This document shows, piece by piece, positions 1-10,164 of a stretch of DNA of 64,000 nt. Every line of letters begins with the position of its first letter. Within the stretch, counting starts at the first letter, position 1. This stretch comes from an uncultured Opitutales bacterium. GTDB lineage: Bacteria; Verrucomicrobiota; Verrucomicrobiia; Opitutales; Intestinicryptomonadaceae. The position numbers and the translations under genes are program-made. The stretch lies in the NCBI GenBank assembly GCA_900548185.1, contig URJJ01000001.1, forward strand, positions 107,764 to 171,763. Reading direction: 5' to 3'. The notes beneath the pieces are model-generated. The model made no database searches. It was given only the letters and a program-made list of their open reading frames with translations, and was not told the origin of the DNA.

Positions 1-643
1 TTCGGAAGCCTTGGGCATTTTGCAGTTTTTTTAAGCCTGCGGGATTCACATTGCGGAATTTCCCGCAAGCAGTGCGCCCCGCGTTCCCTCTAACGCTGTG
101 GGCATCCCGCCTTGCGAATTTCCGAATTTGAGATTTAGGGGTTTGCTCCGGAGAGGATGCGCGGCGGGAAATCCGCGCAGTTAAGACTATTATAAAAGCG
201 GGGCTAAAAACGGATTTGCAAACGGAGAAAAAACTGTCTGGCATTATAAATGCGCGTAAGGGCGGAATTTGGATTTCTCAATGAAGTTTTATTTTGAGTA
301 GGAAAGGGAAGAGCCCGCCTGATATGTCGCGAAATTTTGCAGGATTTTTCATTTTTTTGGTGTTATAATCTATCCCTCCAGGTCAAAGCCTGCAACGCCC
401 CTGAAATCGGTTTTGGGCGGTCTTTTTTGTGTTGTGGAAAGGGAACGTCATTTTTTTGCAAAATCCGTTTTCAGGAAAGAAAAATCTGCGGCGTCTGCCG
501 GGCAAATGCGCCGACTCTTGAAAGTGCGGATTCCGCCCATGAAAACTGTCCGCAGTCCTCATGGTTTCTGGCAGCTTCCGGCGAGTTTTCTGGAAGTTTT
601 TGCGGCCTCCGGGCCTTTGTGCTTAGGCTCAAAGAGGCTTGTT
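1..643. other. Noncoding stretch at contig start
   Basis: I see no credible gene here. The open frames on the plus strand run on into the antisense of the cyclophilin gene and show no family motif, signal peptide or ribosome site. A TATAAT-like box lies at 364-369 but has no well-spaced -35 element. Confidence 0.5.
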
Positions 644-680
644 TACCCAAAAAGGCGCGGGGAAATCTCCCCGCGCCTTC
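644..680 (-). terminator. Rho-independent terminator after the cyclophilin gene
   Basis: A GC-rich inverted repeat (AAGGCGCGGGG / CCCCGCGCCTT, 652-679) is followed on the minus strand by a run of five T. It sits about 35 bases past the cyclophilin stop codon and so would end the ilvB-cyclophilin transcript. Confidence 0.8.
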
Positions 681-714
681 AAAGCATCCCGGCTGATGGT
701 TTTCCCGCAGGGCG

Positions 715-1194
715 CTATTCGCAAACTTCGGCCTTTTCGATTTTCTGGGTTTCGACGGGCCTGTCGGAGAAATCCGTGCGGGAATTTTCTATTTTTTCCA
801 CCGCTTCGTATCCGCCTACCACTTCGCCGAATATCGTGTGGTGGTTGTTGAGCCACGGGGTGGGGGCGGTCGTTATGAAAAACTGGCTGCCGTTTGTCCC
901 GGGGCCCGCGTTTGCCATGGCGAGAAGCCCCTTCTTGTCGAATTTCAGCTCCGGCGAAAATTCATCCTCGAACGGCTTGCCCCAGACGGACTGGCCGCCG
1001 CGCCCCGTTCCGGTCGGGTCTCCGCCCTGTATCATGAAATCCTTTATCACGCGGTGGAATATTATCCCGTCGTAATATCCGTTTTTCACGAGCCGGACGA
1101 AATTTTCGCAGGCCTTGGGGGCCGCTTCGGGGAAGAGCTTCAGGGTGATGTCGCCGTGGCGCGTGCTGAGTTTTACCGTTGTGTCTTTATTCAT
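715..1194 (-). CDS. Cyclophilin-type peptidyl-prolyl cis-trans isomerase
   Basis: This 159-residue protein is a single cyclophilin domain that catalyses cis-trans isomerisation of X-Pro bonds during protein folding. The active-site signature is intact: FHR at 46-48 with Arg48, QGGDPTGTGRGG at 56-67, the GTNGSQFFIT segment at 99-108, and WLNNHHTIFG at 114-123. There is no signal peptide, so it should be cytoplasmic. The ATG lies one base after the acetolactate synthase stop, so the two are almost certainly cotranscribed, and a terminator follows. The family assignment is firm; the physiological substrate is unknown. Confidence 0.93.
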   Translation of the reverse strand: MNKDTTVKLSTRHGDITLKLFPEAAPKACENFVRLVKNGYYDGIIFHRVIKDFMIQGGDPTGTGRGGQSVWGKPFEDEFSPELKFDKKGLLAMANAGPGTNGSQFFITTAPTPWLNNHHTIFGEVVGGYEAVEKIENSRTDFSDRPVETQKIEKAEVCE

Positions 1195-1195
1195 G

Positions 1196-3034
1196 CTATT
1201 TTTCCATTATTTCGATTCTTGAGTCGGGGTCGAAGGCCCTCGAGCACCTGCCGCAGGTCACGCAGTCCACTATGATGTCGTGCGCGGACTTGCCCGGCGG
1301 GATGAACGGGAGGACGTGCTCGTCGTGCGGAACCACGACCTCGAGCAGGAACGGCCCTTCGGCGTCGAGCATTTCGCGTATCGCGCCCGCAAGCTCGCCC
1401 TTTTCCGCGACCCTGCGCGCGCCCCATCCGTAGCCCCTGGCTATCTCCATGAAGTTGGGGTAGATTTCCTCGGGGTTGTCGGGGCCCGCCATCTTTTCCG
1501 GATTCCTGGAAAGGTTGGTATTGGCGTGGTTGCCGCCGTAGAACATGTCCTGCCACTGCATGACCATGCCGAGGAACTGGTTGTTCAGCATCATGACCTT
1601 CACGGGAATTTTCTCCATGACGGCCGTGGCCATTTCCTGTATGTTCATCTGGAATGAGCCGTCGCCGTCGATGTCGACAACCTGCTCGCCGGGGTGCGCT
1701 ATCTTTGCCCCGAGGGCCGCCGGCAGGCCGAAGCCCATGGTTCCGGCCCCGAGGGAGCTTATGAACTGGCGCGGGCGCGTGAATATGAACTGCTGCGGGG
1801 CCCACATCTGGTGCTGGCCGACGCCGGTTGTGATGACGGGCTTGCCGCCGCTCACCTCGTAGAGCGTCTTTATGGCTTCGGGGCCCGTGATGTACTTCCC
1901 GCGCGGAGGGTTGGCGAAGGGGTAGGGGTACTCCGACTTCCACTGCTGAATCTGGCATATCCACTTCTGGATGTCCGGCTTTTTAAACGCGGGCGACTTC
2001 GCCATTTCGACGAGCCTTTCGAGCGCGGGCCTGAGGTCCGAATGGATGGCGTAAGCGACGCTCACGTTCTTGCCGTGCTCGGAGACGTCTATGTCTATGT
2101 GGACTATCTTTGCGGATGTGGCGAACTTTGCGACGACGCCCGTTATGCGGTCGTCGAAGCGCGCGCCCATGGTGATGAGCAGGTCCGAGTTGCAGACGGC
2201 TGAGTTTCCGGCGTAGGTGCCGTGCATGCCGAACCAGTAGAGGTTCTTTTCCTCCAGGGGGTTCGCGCAGCCGACGCCCATGAGGGTTGTGGCGACCGGA
2301 ATCCCCGTCGCCTCGGCAAATTCGTTGAGAAGCTCCGCAGAGCCGCTTGAAATGACCCCGCCGCCGGCGTAAATGACCGGGCGCTTGGCGGATTTCACCA
2401 TGTCCATGAGCTTTTCAAGCTCCGCGTCGGAGGCGACGGGAAGCTCGTGCAGGCCGGGCAGGTCCACCGGGGCGTCGAAATCCGGCTCTACTTCGGCGAG
2501 CTGGACGTCTTTGGGAATGTCGATAAGGACTGGCCCCGGGCGCCCGTGCGTCGCGACAATGAACGCCTCCTTTATGACGCGGGCGAGGTCGTTTGTGTCG
2601 AGCACGAGGTAGCTGTGCTTGACCACGGGAAGTGTCATGCCGAAAATGTCGGTTTCCTGAAAGGCGCTCTTTCCGATGAAGCTCTGAAACACCTGGCCCG
2701 TCAGGACCACCATCGGGACACTGTCCATGTAGGCGTCGGCTATGGCCGTGAGGATGTTGGTCGCCCCCGGGCCGGAAGTCGTCATGCAGACGCCGACCTT
2801 TCCCGTAGTGCGCGCATACCCCTGGGCCATGAAGCCGCAGGCCTGTTCGTGGCGCGGGAGGATGGTGCGTATGCGCTTGGATTTCGAGAAAGCGTCGTGC
2901 AGGTCTATCGACTGCCCGCCCGGATATGCGAACACCACGTCCACCCCCTGGAGCTCGAGGGATTTGACTATGATGTCCGACCCCCTCATCTTCCGGGACT
3001 CGGGGACGCTTTGCTTTTCTGTTTTCTGGCTCAT
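1196..3034 (-). CDS. ilvB: Acetolactate synthase, large (catalytic) subunit
   Basis: This 612-residue ThDP enzyme condenses two pyruvates, or pyruvate and 2-oxobutyrate, in the first common step of branched-chain amino acid synthesis. Visible hallmarks are the YPGG segment near 37-40, the catalytic glutamate in RHEQ (Glu63), the GYARTTGKVG stretch and the ThDP/Mg motif beginning GDGSFQMN at 457. I chose the ATG at 3034 over an upstream in-frame TTG at 3082, because a GGAGG lies upstream of it and family homology starts there. The C-terminus carries an unusual Cys-x2-Cys-x2-Cys (591, 594, 597). No regulatory subunit (ilvN) is adjacent. Confidence 0.93.
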   Translation of the reverse strand: MSQKTEKQSVPESRKMRGSDIIVKSLELQGVDVVFAYPGGQSIDLHDAFSKSKRIRTILPRHEQACGFMAQGYARTTGKVGVCMTTSGPGATNILTAIADAYMDSVPMVVLTGQVFQSFIGKSAFQETDIFGMTLPVVKHSYLVLDTNDLARVIKEAFIVATHGRPGPVLIDIPKDVQLAEVEPDFDAPVDLPGLHELPVASDAELEKLMDMVKSAKRPVIYAGGGVISSGSAELLNEFAEATGIPVATTLMGVGCANPLEEKNLYWFGMHGTYAGNSAVCNSDLLITMGARFDDRITGVVAKFATSAKIVHIDIDVSEHGKNVSVAYAIHSDLRPALERLVEMAKSPAFKKPDIQKWICQIQQWKSEYPYPFANPPRGKYITGPEAIKTLYEVSGGKPVITTGVGQHQMWAPQQFIFTRPRQFISSLGAGTMGFGLPAALGAKIAHPGEQVVDIDGDGSFQMNIQEMATAVMEKIPVKVMMLNNQFLGMVMQWQDMFYGGNHANTNLSRNPEKMAGPDNPEEIYPNFMEIARGYGWGARRVAEKGELAGAIREMLDAEGPFLLEVVVPHDEHVLPFIPPGKSAHDIIVDCVTCGRCSRAFDPDSRIEIMEK

Positions 3035-3402
3035 AATAAATACTAAAGCCTCCAATAGTAGGGCCGCGGCCGCTTTCTTCAACCAAAAAGTTGCCGTTTT
3101 TCCCTTTTAGAGGCCCTCCTTCGCCCGCCGGAAAATCCCGGCATCCCTCCCGCCTCGGCGCGCGTTCTGCGCGGGCCGGACGTCCGCCCGGCGGCGTCGC
3201 TCCGCCCCGGCGGGGCGGTTTATATTTTTGAAAAAAAAGCTTGGAAGAATGGTTTTTTGTGTGCTAGGTTCGGCTTCGACAAAAGAAAGACGCTATTGCT
3301 TTGGCCGCATTGCGCGGCTTTTGCCGCCTTTTTATTTGTTTCGGGCGCAGTTGCATGAAACCGCCTGCGCCCGCACTTTCATATATATACAATATAAAAA
3401 CG
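3035..3402. promoter_or_regulatory. Divergent intergenic region between ilvB and the TPR gene
   Basis: This 368-base GC-rich spacer must hold the promoters for both divergent units. It contains a 17-base palindrome of two 8-base arms around one central G (CCGCCCC..CGGGGCGG, 3202-3218) followed by an AT-rich stretch. No plus-strand gene precedes it, so it is not an obvious terminator. I cannot assign -35 or -10 boxes confidently. Confidence 0.35.
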
Positions 3403-6400
3403 ATGCACGCAAAGTTGAACAAGATATTGGCGTTTTCGCTCATGGCGGCGGCCGCCGCTTCGGCGCACTTGCAGGCGCAGGACTACTCCTCGACAGGCAC
3501 CGAACAGTTGAGGGACGAGGCCAATAAGTTTATAGGCGACGGCCAATACATTCTGGCGCGCCCACTCCTCGAAGTTCTGGTGTCCAGGTTTGAGCAGCTC
3601 GACGACAAGTCGCAGTTGGAGCACCTTTATTTTTTCCTTGGATACAGCTATGTGCAGGAGTACATGGGCCAGAAGAGCGCAACCTATCTGGAACAGGCTA
3701 TCCCGTATTTTGACAAGATACTCCAGATGTTCCCCGGCGGCGAGCGCGCGGCAAAGTCGATAGAGCTGAAGGCCACCTGCCTGAACGGCCTCGGCAAATT
3801 CGAGCAGGCTGCGGAAACCTGGGCGATGTCCCTCAATTCCCCCTACGTCGAAAAGCTGAACAACTCGGAGCGTTTCGCGATTACAAAGAAGGTCGCTCAG
3901 GCATTCTATAACATGAAGAGCTGGGAGAAGGGCGAAAAATGGTTTGAAGCCATGTTTAATACCGCCCCGAACGTCGAAGACAAGACTTTCGCGGCCGTGG
4001 CCCTCATACGTTCCGCATTCGCCGCCGGAGACTTCGACAGGGCGAGAAAATACTACTCCTACACCACAAACAAAGTCCCCTCGCGCTACGACATCGCCCT
4101 GTCCGTCGACTTCATGCAGGCGGGCGACAAGCTGGTGGGCGAGGAGAAGTTCCCCGAGGCTTCCCTGTGCTACACGTTCGTCCTCACAAAGGATGAAATC
4201 ATCGACTTTTTCAAGTCCTACAAGGCCAGGCTCGAATCGCAGATTTCGAGGATACGGGCGGTAAACCCCGGCAACCCGCGCATCAAGGAGCTGGAAATGC
4301 GCGTCCAGTACGCCGACGCCATGATAAAGGGCGTCAGCGAAGTCAAGGACTATTCCCCCCAGATGCTCGCCCGCAAGGCGCGCAACTACTTCCTGACAAA
4401 GCGCAACTACGAAAGCTACTGGGCCTACCGCCAGCTTCTCGACGCCTATCCCGAAGACCCGATGATAGAGGATTTCTATTACGCGGCCTTCATTTGCGCC
4501 AAGGAAATCGGCAAGGAGTCCCAGCTCGACAAGATTGGCACCGAGTACCGCGAAAAGTTCCCCGACGGCAAGTACAGCAGGGAAATCGCCATACAGTTCG
4601 CGCTGTTTCTCCTGGAGCAGGGCGAAAAGAACCCGCTCCAGAAGGAACGCTTCTTTGAGGTGGCAAAACAGGCTGTCGAGCAGAATCCGGAGGATGAAAA
4701 CACCGGTAAATTCATATTCCTCCTCGGCAAGACGTGGCTCACTGACAAAAATTATGCGGAGCTTCGCTCCTATATGAAGGATTTTGCCGCAAAGCATCCC
4801 GACGCCAACGGCGCAGACGGCGCCCTATACTGGCCGATGCTTTCCTATCTGATGGAATTCGACTACGAAAACGCCTTCAAATTCGCCGACGAGCTTCTCA
4901 AAAAGCATCCCGAAAGCGAATATGCCGAAGACGCCGAATTCAGAAGGGCGGTCTCCGTGTTCGGCGACGGGCAGATTTCGGACGCGCGCAAGTATTTCGC
5001 TGAATTTCTGGAAAAGTACAAGCCTATGGGCAGCAAGCTCGCAGGCGAGGCCGAGCTTTTCCTTGGCGACATCTCGTTCATGGAGCAGGAGTACGAGGAT
5101 TCCTACAACCACTACATGGCGGTTCCCGACATTGCAAACGGCGTCCAGAAGACGATAGACGCGGCGTTCTTCCAGTGCGCCACCATGCTTGAGACGGCCG
5201 AGCAGTTCGACCGCCAGGCGGAAGTCCTCAAGCGCTACATAAAAGAGTATCCGGAAGGAAACTCCGCAATGGCGAACTTCCTCATTTCAAAGCCACTCCT
5301 CAAGCAGGGCCTCTCAGCCGACGCCGTGCAGGGCTACATGGATTCGATTTCCAAGTACGGCAACGACTTCAAAAACGACTCTGTCGATAAGATTATCGAG
5401 GACTTCCCCAAGTTCTACGCCGAAGCCAAAACCCAGATGGACGCGACTGCGGCCTTCCTCCAAAAGACGCTCTCTGACGACGCGTTCCTCAAGATGCTCG
5501 TAAACGATCCCGGCAAACGCTACCAGTACACCGTTGAAAACCCCGACGTAAACCCCCTCGTGTACGCCCTCTTCAAGGTGCAGTCCCTCAAGGGCGACAA
5601 GGAGGCGGTCTTCGGCCAGAATGTCCTCAAGGACAAGGCGCCGATACAGAAGCTCCTCGACGTGTACAAGGCCCAGCAGGCAAAGTTCCCCAAGATTTCG
5701 CCCGAACAGTTCTTTGAGCGCGAGCTCAAGGCGGCCCGGGAGGCCAAAAACAAGGTCTTGGAAAACCGCATGCTGATGGCGCTCGACTCCATCGGAAAGC
5801 TCAAGGAGCGCCCCGGAATGTTCGTCGACGCTGACTTCAAAAACATGCCCTTCAAGGTCATTGTCTGGATGGGCAAAAGCAATGAGAAGTACAGCATCGA
5901 ATCCGCGCGCAAGGCCCTCGATTTCGTGATAGAGAGCGATTCGGACTACCGCCTCGACGCCCTCTTTGCAATGGCCGACATAGAGGAGCGCAACAGCAAC
6001 TACGAAGAGGCCCGCATCCTCTATAAGAAAGCAGAGGACGACTTCCCGCTTGACGCAATGGCTTCCAAAGCCGCGCTGAAGCAGGCCGAGATGGATGTGA
6101 AGCTCGGAAAGATCGAAAGCGCGCGCGAAAAGTACAATTCGATAGTGGCGCTCCCCGACTGGCGCGGCCCCGTCCACGCAGAGGCCTACTACCGGCTCGG
6201 GATGCTGGAAAAGGAGCAGGGCAATTCCGCAATGGCGATACTGCGCTTTGATACGTGCGCCATAAATTTTGCGGACTGCCTGGACTTTGCGGGCAAGGCG
6301 GTCCTCCAGGGGGCGCAGCTTTCCATGTCGCTCGGCCAGACCGAAAAGGCCAAGGAGTTCTGCGACACCTTCCTTGCGGAGGAGTCTAACGAAGAGTCCC

Positions 6401-6444
6401 CCGAGTACAAGGCCATAAAGGAATACAGGGATAGCATCCGCTAA
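3403..6444 (+). CDS. Large secreted TPR-repeat protein
   Basis: A 1013-residue protein starting with a clear signal peptide (MHAKLNKILAFSLMAAAAAS, Ala-x-Ala cleavage near LQAQD), so it is exported. The rest is helical and built of many degenerate tetratricopeptide-like units with alternating Tyr/Phe and small residues, for example the stretches around 'YFFLGYSYVQEYMGQKS' and 'ALFAMADIEERNSNYEEAR'. I chose the ATG at 3403 over the open frame's 5' end at 3301 because the signal peptide begins there; no strong ribosome site is visible. It is followed after 21 bases by another exported protein. TPR arrays usually scaffold protein complexes; no enzymatic motif is visible. Confidence 0.8.
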   Translation: MHAKLNKILAFSLMAAAAASAHLQAQDYSSTGTEQLRDEANKFIGDGQYILARPLLEVLVSRFEQLDDKSQLEHLYFFLGYSYVQEYMGQKSATYLEQAIPYFDKILQMFPGGERAAKSIELKATCLNGLGKFEQAAETWAMSLNSPYVEKLNNSERFAITKKVAQAFYNMKSWEKGEKWFEAMFNTAPNVEDKTFAAVALIRSAFAAGDFDRARKYYSYTTNKVPSRYDIALSVDFMQAGDKLVGEEKFPEASLCYTFVLTKDEIIDFFKSYKARLESQISRIRAVNPGNPRIKELEMRVQYADAMIKGVSEVKDYSPQMLARKARNYFLTKRNYESYWAYRQLLDAYPEDPMIEDFYYAAFICAKEIGKESQLDKIGTEYREKFPDGKYSREIAIQFALFLLEQGEKNPLQKERFFEVAKQAVEQNPEDENTGKFIFLLGKTWLTDKNYAELRSYMKDFAAKHPDANGADGALYWPMLSYLMEFDYENAFKFADELLKKHPESEYAEDAEFRRAVSVFGDGQISDARKYFAEFLEKYKPMGSKLAGEAELFLGDISFMEQEYEDSYNHYMAVPDIANGVQKTIDAAFFQCATMLETAEQFDRQAEVLKRYIKEYPEGNSAMANFLISKPLLKQGLSADAVQGYMDSISKYGNDFKNDSVDKIIEDFPKFYAEAKTQMDATAAFLQKTLSDDAFLKMLVNDPGKRYQYTVENPDVNPLVYALFKVQSLKGDKEAVFGQNVLKDKAPIQKLLDVYKAQQAKFPKISPEQFFERELKAAREAKNKVLENRMLMALDSIGKLKERPGMFVDADFKNMPFKVIVWMGKSNEKYSIESARKALDFVIESDSDYRLDALFAMADIEERNSNYEEARILYKKAEDDFPLDAMASKAALKQAEMDVKLGKIESAREKYNSIVALPDWRGPVHAEAYYRLGMLEKEQGNSAMAILRFDTCAINFADCLDFAGKAVLQGAQLSMSLGQTEKAKEFCDTFLAEESNEESPEYKAIKEYRDSIR

Positions 6445-6465
6445 CAACCAAATCTTTTTCAGACC

Positions 6466-7617
6466 ATGAAAATTACCAATTTTGCAGTATTGGCGGCCTC
6501 CGCGGTTTTTGCGGGGTCCCTGTTTTCCGCGCCGTCCCCGTCCGACGACAAGCCGAGGCTTGTGGAGTTTGCCAAAAACAAGCTCCCGATAGTCTTTGTG
6601 GAGGACAACGGCAAGCGCGTTTCGGAAATGATGTTCGACAGCCTCCAGGTGGTCGATGGCGTGACAAACTTCAAGTTAACCTACGCTGACGGCACCCCCG
6701 GCTCGGTTTTTGTCCCGGTGGACAAGGGCGGGGTCAAGTTCCGCTACCGCGAAACCGAGGCCCTCAAGCGCATGCGCAGCAACTACCTTTCGGGCAACTA
6801 TGAAGACGCTGTCAAGGCCGGGCGCCATGTGGTATATCCGGCAGTCGCAATCATGGGAATGCCCGAGGACCTCACAAACGTCCATGACAACCTTCTGGTC
6901 TTCGTGGACTGCCTTCTCAATACGGGGCGGTTCATCGAAGCCAAATCCCTCATGGAGTCCCTCCCGCTTTCCAAGGCCACGAGCACCGTCGGAAAGGCCG
7001 TGATAGCCTACGCCAACAAGCTCATTTCCATGGACCATTACCCGGATGCGGAAGCCGTCCTTGAGCGTTTGAATTTCGGCGGCGACAACCTGGAAAACAT
7101 TGACGACATCATGGACCTCACGTCTTTCCTGCGCAGGAGCGGAAAGATAGACGAGGCCGTCAAATGGTACACGAAACTTCAGGCAACCCCCGGCAACCCG
7201 CGCAAAAACGAGGCGATTTTGTGGATGGCCTACTGCGACATCGTCAAGGGCAACACCATGTCGGCCGAGATATTTTTCGACCAGCTTAAGGATTTGAAGA
7301 AGACCGACGACGAGTTCTCTCTCAAGTCCATGATAGCCGGGATGCTGCTTGAAAACGACAAGAAGCTCACCGACGCGCTCGACGCCTACGCAGAAGGCAT
7401 CGTCTACGGCGACGTTTCTTTCAACTGGTTCGCCGAGCTTTACTACAAGACCGGCATGGTTTACAAAGCCCTGGGCTTCCCCAAAACCTCGAACGAAATA
7501 TTCGAGCAAACCGCCCTTCTTTATCCTGAAAGTAATTTTGCGAAATTATCCAAGGAGCAGATTGTCGTTATAGCGGAAGAGCCCGAAGAAGGGGAGGAAG
7601 ATTCCCTCGGGGAATGA
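6466..7617 (+). CDS. Secreted TPR-like protein
   Basis: A 383-residue protein with a signal peptide (MKITNFAVLAASAVFAGSLF, cleavage near SA-PSP). A short beta-rich N-terminal segment (about 30-90) precedes helical repeats resembling TPRs, for example around 'DEAVKWYTKLQATPGNPRKN' and 'YKTGMVYKALGFPKTSNEIF'. It ends in an acidic tail (EEPEEGEEDSLGE). It lies 21 bases downstream of the large TPR gene and upstream of two membrane-anchored proteins, suggesting one envelope complex. I do not recognise a named family. Confidence 0.72.
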   Translation: MKITNFAVLAASAVFAGSLFSAPSPSDDKPRLVEFAKNKLPIVFVEDNGKRVSEMMFDSLQVVDGVTNFKLTYADGTPGSVFVPVDKGGVKFRYRETEALKRMRSNYLSGNYEDAVKAGRHVVYPAVAIMGMPEDLTNVHDNLLVFVDCLLNTGRFIEAKSLMESLPLSKATSTVGKAVIAYANKLISMDHYPDAEAVLERLNFGGDNLENIDDIMDLTSFLRRSGKIDEAVKWYTKLQATPGNPRKNEAILWMAYCDIVKGNTMSAEIFFDQLKDLKKTDDEFSLKSMIAGMLLENDKKLTDALDAYAEGIVYGDVSFNWFAELYYKTGMVYKALGFPKTSNEIFEQTALLYPESNFAKLSKEQIVVIAEEPEEGEEDSLGE

Positions 7618-7725
7618 TTGACCACATTGGCGGGGGGAGGAATTTGAAGCGCGCGGGCCTTGCGGTCTGGCAGCTTCAAACGATTGCCGCCGCTATTTGA
7701 AATATCTTAACAAGGCGAATCGAAA

Positions 7726-9162
7726 ATGAAAATTTATCACTTCAAGCCAAAGCGCCAGAAGAATTCCCTCTTCATCAAGGTGCTTATTGCGGTGGGAATT
7801 GTTCAGGCCGCGCTGCTTTTGCTCCTCGGCGGAATAATGGTGACCCAGACGATTTTCCCGAAAGAGCAGGTTTTTGAAGGGGCTCCGCCGCCGCCGCCCA
7901 ACACCGAGCCGCAGAAACAGCGCAAGAAGGTGATGGTAAAGAATGTTCAGAAACGCTCCAACCAGGTTGTAAAGCGCATAAACATTCCGCCAATCCAGAA
8001 GATGGCCACCCCCGAGGTTACTATATCGCTTCCCTCCGGCCTGGGCGGGGAGGACAGCGGCGGCATGGGGGCTGTGAATATTTCGGGAATGTCCAATCTC
8101 GAAAAGCTCAAGATAGAAGTTCCCACCATGAGCATTTTCGACACGAAGGCGTCTTCCGACAGGGTGTTCATCGCCTTTGAGGCCACTCCTCACACGATGC
8201 GCGACGACATGGGCGGCCTTGAAGCCTACAACGTCGTGAAAGACGAAATCAAAAAGCTCGTGTCGATGCTCCCCTCGACGTCGCTTATGAACGTCATGGC
8301 CTTTGACACGAACAACCAGACCACGATGGATTTCTGCTTCCCGAGCCTCGTCGTGGCTTCCCCCGAAAACAAGGAGCGTTTTGCGCGCTGGATAGACACC
8401 ATAAATCCCGACCTCGAAAAGGTTGGCCTTTGGGGGCGCAACAATTATACCCTCAAGTATCCGATACCCCCGGCCGCCACGGGCCGCGAGGACTTCAAGT
8501 TCCACTACGACGGATTCCAGCATCACGGCGTTGTGGGGTATTACAAGTTCTATCAGGCGGCCATAGAGCAGGGTGCCGGCGCCGTGTGGATTTTGACCAC
8601 GAAGTGGCCCGCGCCCAACGAATACTTCCTGCCTTATTCCGAGGAGCAGATTAAAAAGTTCAACGATACTTGGAAAAAGAATGTGGAACGCGAACGCTCC
8701 AAGGGCACGGTTGTGGGCGAGCAGAAAGAGTGGGAAGATTGGGTCAGGGCAATACAGCCCGCAAAGGACAAGGCAAAGGCGTGGCTTGACAAGGAAAACG
8801 AGCGCCGCAGGAAGAAGGGCATCGGCCAGAAAGTCGTGACAGACCTTCTGCCCCTCGCAATTGAACTGGGGTATGACATTCCCAAAAAGCCGCTCATGAT
8901 AGGGGACTTGCGTCCGCAGACCGAGTTTAAACGCTATACCCGGGCAAAGCTCCAGGCCTGCTACGAACCCATTTTGAAGAAGGTTTACGACGACCGCGGC
9001 CTCGCCAGGCCCAAGGTCAACATGATAATGCTTCTCGACCGCAAGACGGAATGGAATTCCAAAAAGAATTCCAATGTAAGGGCCTGGGCCCGCTGGAATA
9101 ACGACGGCACTAGCCGCGTTTTGCGCGGCGCAAAGCCGGTTTCGGAGTATTCCGGGGACTGA
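7726..9162 (+). CDS. Membrane-anchored protein with degenerate vWA-like domain (copy 1)
   Basis: A 478-residue protein. A basic N-terminus (MKIYHFKPKRQKNSLF) is followed by one transmembrane helix (about 16-43), a Pro run (PPPPPN), a basic linker and a Gly-rich segment. A larger domain then begins with a beta-strand 'DRVFIAFEA' and the motif 'LMNVMAFD'. This resembles a von Willebrand A fold in which the metal-binding DxSxS is not conserved, but that reading is tentative. The single N-terminal anchor plus proline-rich stalk recalls TonB/TolA-like envelope proteins; this is analogy only. A close paralogue lies at 10165-11598. An AAGGCGA sequence sits about 10 bases before the ATG. Confidence 0.7.
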   Translation: MKIYHFKPKRQKNSLFIKVLIAVGIVQAALLLLLGGIMVTQTIFPKEQVFEGAPPPPPNTEPQKQRKKVMVKNVQKRSNQVVKRINIPPIQKMATPEVTISLPSGLGGEDSGGMGAVNISGMSNLEKLKIEVPTMSIFDTKASSDRVFIAFEATPHTMRDDMGGLEAYNVVKDEIKKLVSMLPSTSLMNVMAFDTNNQTTMDFCFPSLVVASPENKERFARWIDTINPDLEKVGLWGRNNYTLKYPIPPAATGREDFKFHYDGFQHHGVVGYYKFYQAAIEQGAGAVWILTTKWPAPNEYFLPYSEEQIKKFNDTWKKNVERERSKGTVVGEQKEWEDWVRAIQPAKDKAKAWLDKENERRRKKGIGQKVVTDLLPLAIELGYDIPKKPLMIGDLRPQTEFKRYTRAKLQACYEPILKKVYDDRGLARPKVNMIMLLDRKTEWNSKKNSNVRAWARWNNDGTSRVLRGAKPVSEYSGD

Positions 9163-9199
9163 CGCCGTTATATTTTGGCGAGAGTTCATTGTTTTTTTG

Positions 9200-9226
9200 C
9201 GCGGGGTTTTCTGCCCCGCGTTTTTT
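9200..9226 (+). terminator. Rho-independent terminator
   Basis: A CGCGGGG / CCCCGCG stem with a seven-base loop is followed by six T. It sits about 40 bases after the stop of the first vWA-like protein, so the paralogous second copy needs its own promoter. Confidence 0.85.
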
Positions 9227-10164
9227 ATGTCAATCTATGCGAGATTCCTTTCCGCTATCGCGAAATTTGATTTTGGAAGCATGGGGCGAAATTTAAAAAA
9301 AGGCCGCCATCGGGAGCGGGGGAAGTCTTGCCAAAAAAACTTGCGTTTCGGATGCTGTAAAGATTGCAGAGCATTTTGTGCGGAGGTACGGGCGGCTTTT
9401 CAGCCGCAGACGCGCAGGGCTGCGATGGGAATTTATTTCGGATATGTCGGCACTCCGCGTTGAAATTTTGAATGAGGATGCAGCGCAAAGCTGTGCGGGG
9501 CGGCTGATTGCCTTCATGCAAATAGTTTTTAAGGCTCTGCAAAGGTTTTTTGGGGAGCGTTATTTGTAATCCCCGCGATATGGCGACGGGGATTCAAGAA
9601 ACTTGCTGGGGCGGCGGAGATTTCTAGAGCCTGCTTAATTTTGCGCTGTGCGGAACGTTTTCAAATCTAAACCCAGAGGCAAAATCTGCCCCCAAACCTT
9701 AAAAGTTCTGCGACTTACGTTCCAATACATATGAAATCATGCAGTTTCTGCATTGCATTTTTCCCGTTGCCAAACGGCGAAAATGGCTTTTGTTGAAATC
9801 TGAAGGCTACGCGAATTTTGTACCCGCAGCCCGTTTGCAAACCGGAAGCCGGAACGCTGCATTAAGGTATGCGAGCATGCATAGGAATTCCTTAAAAATA
9901 TAGCTGAATTTTCGATTTTGGGGCATACTAATCTGCCAAAATCCGGAGAGAATTTAAGTAGAGCGGGGGAGGATTGCCGGAAATTTGAAATCGCGCGCGG
10001 TTTCGCTTGTACTCAATGTGCGCTTTTTTGCTCCAAGGCGGAAAATGCGCCGCAGGCAAATTCCCTGCCGCTTGCACACCCGTTTGAGGGCAAATTAATG
10101 GGACTTTTCCAAAAAACATTTGATTTCTGCAATAAAAATTTTAAATTACTGTCTTATATAAGAA
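9227..10164. other. Long noncoding gap between two paralogous genes
   Basis: This stretch of about 940 bases has no open frame with coding character. The longest frames show biased, motif-free translations and lack ribosome sites. It could contain a decayed gene copy or the promoter of the second paralogue, but I recognise neither. No tRNA or known RNA motif was seen. Confidence 0.4.

Noticed and set aside
413..1075. A 220-codon open frame on the plus strand at the contig start.
   Set aside because: Most of it is antisense to the clearly real cyclophilin gene, and its translation is motif-free.
3379..4797. A 472-codon minus-strand frame inside the large TPR gene.
   Set aside because: It is the complement of a well-supported gene with a signal peptide and TPR pattern; long antisense frames are common at this GC content.
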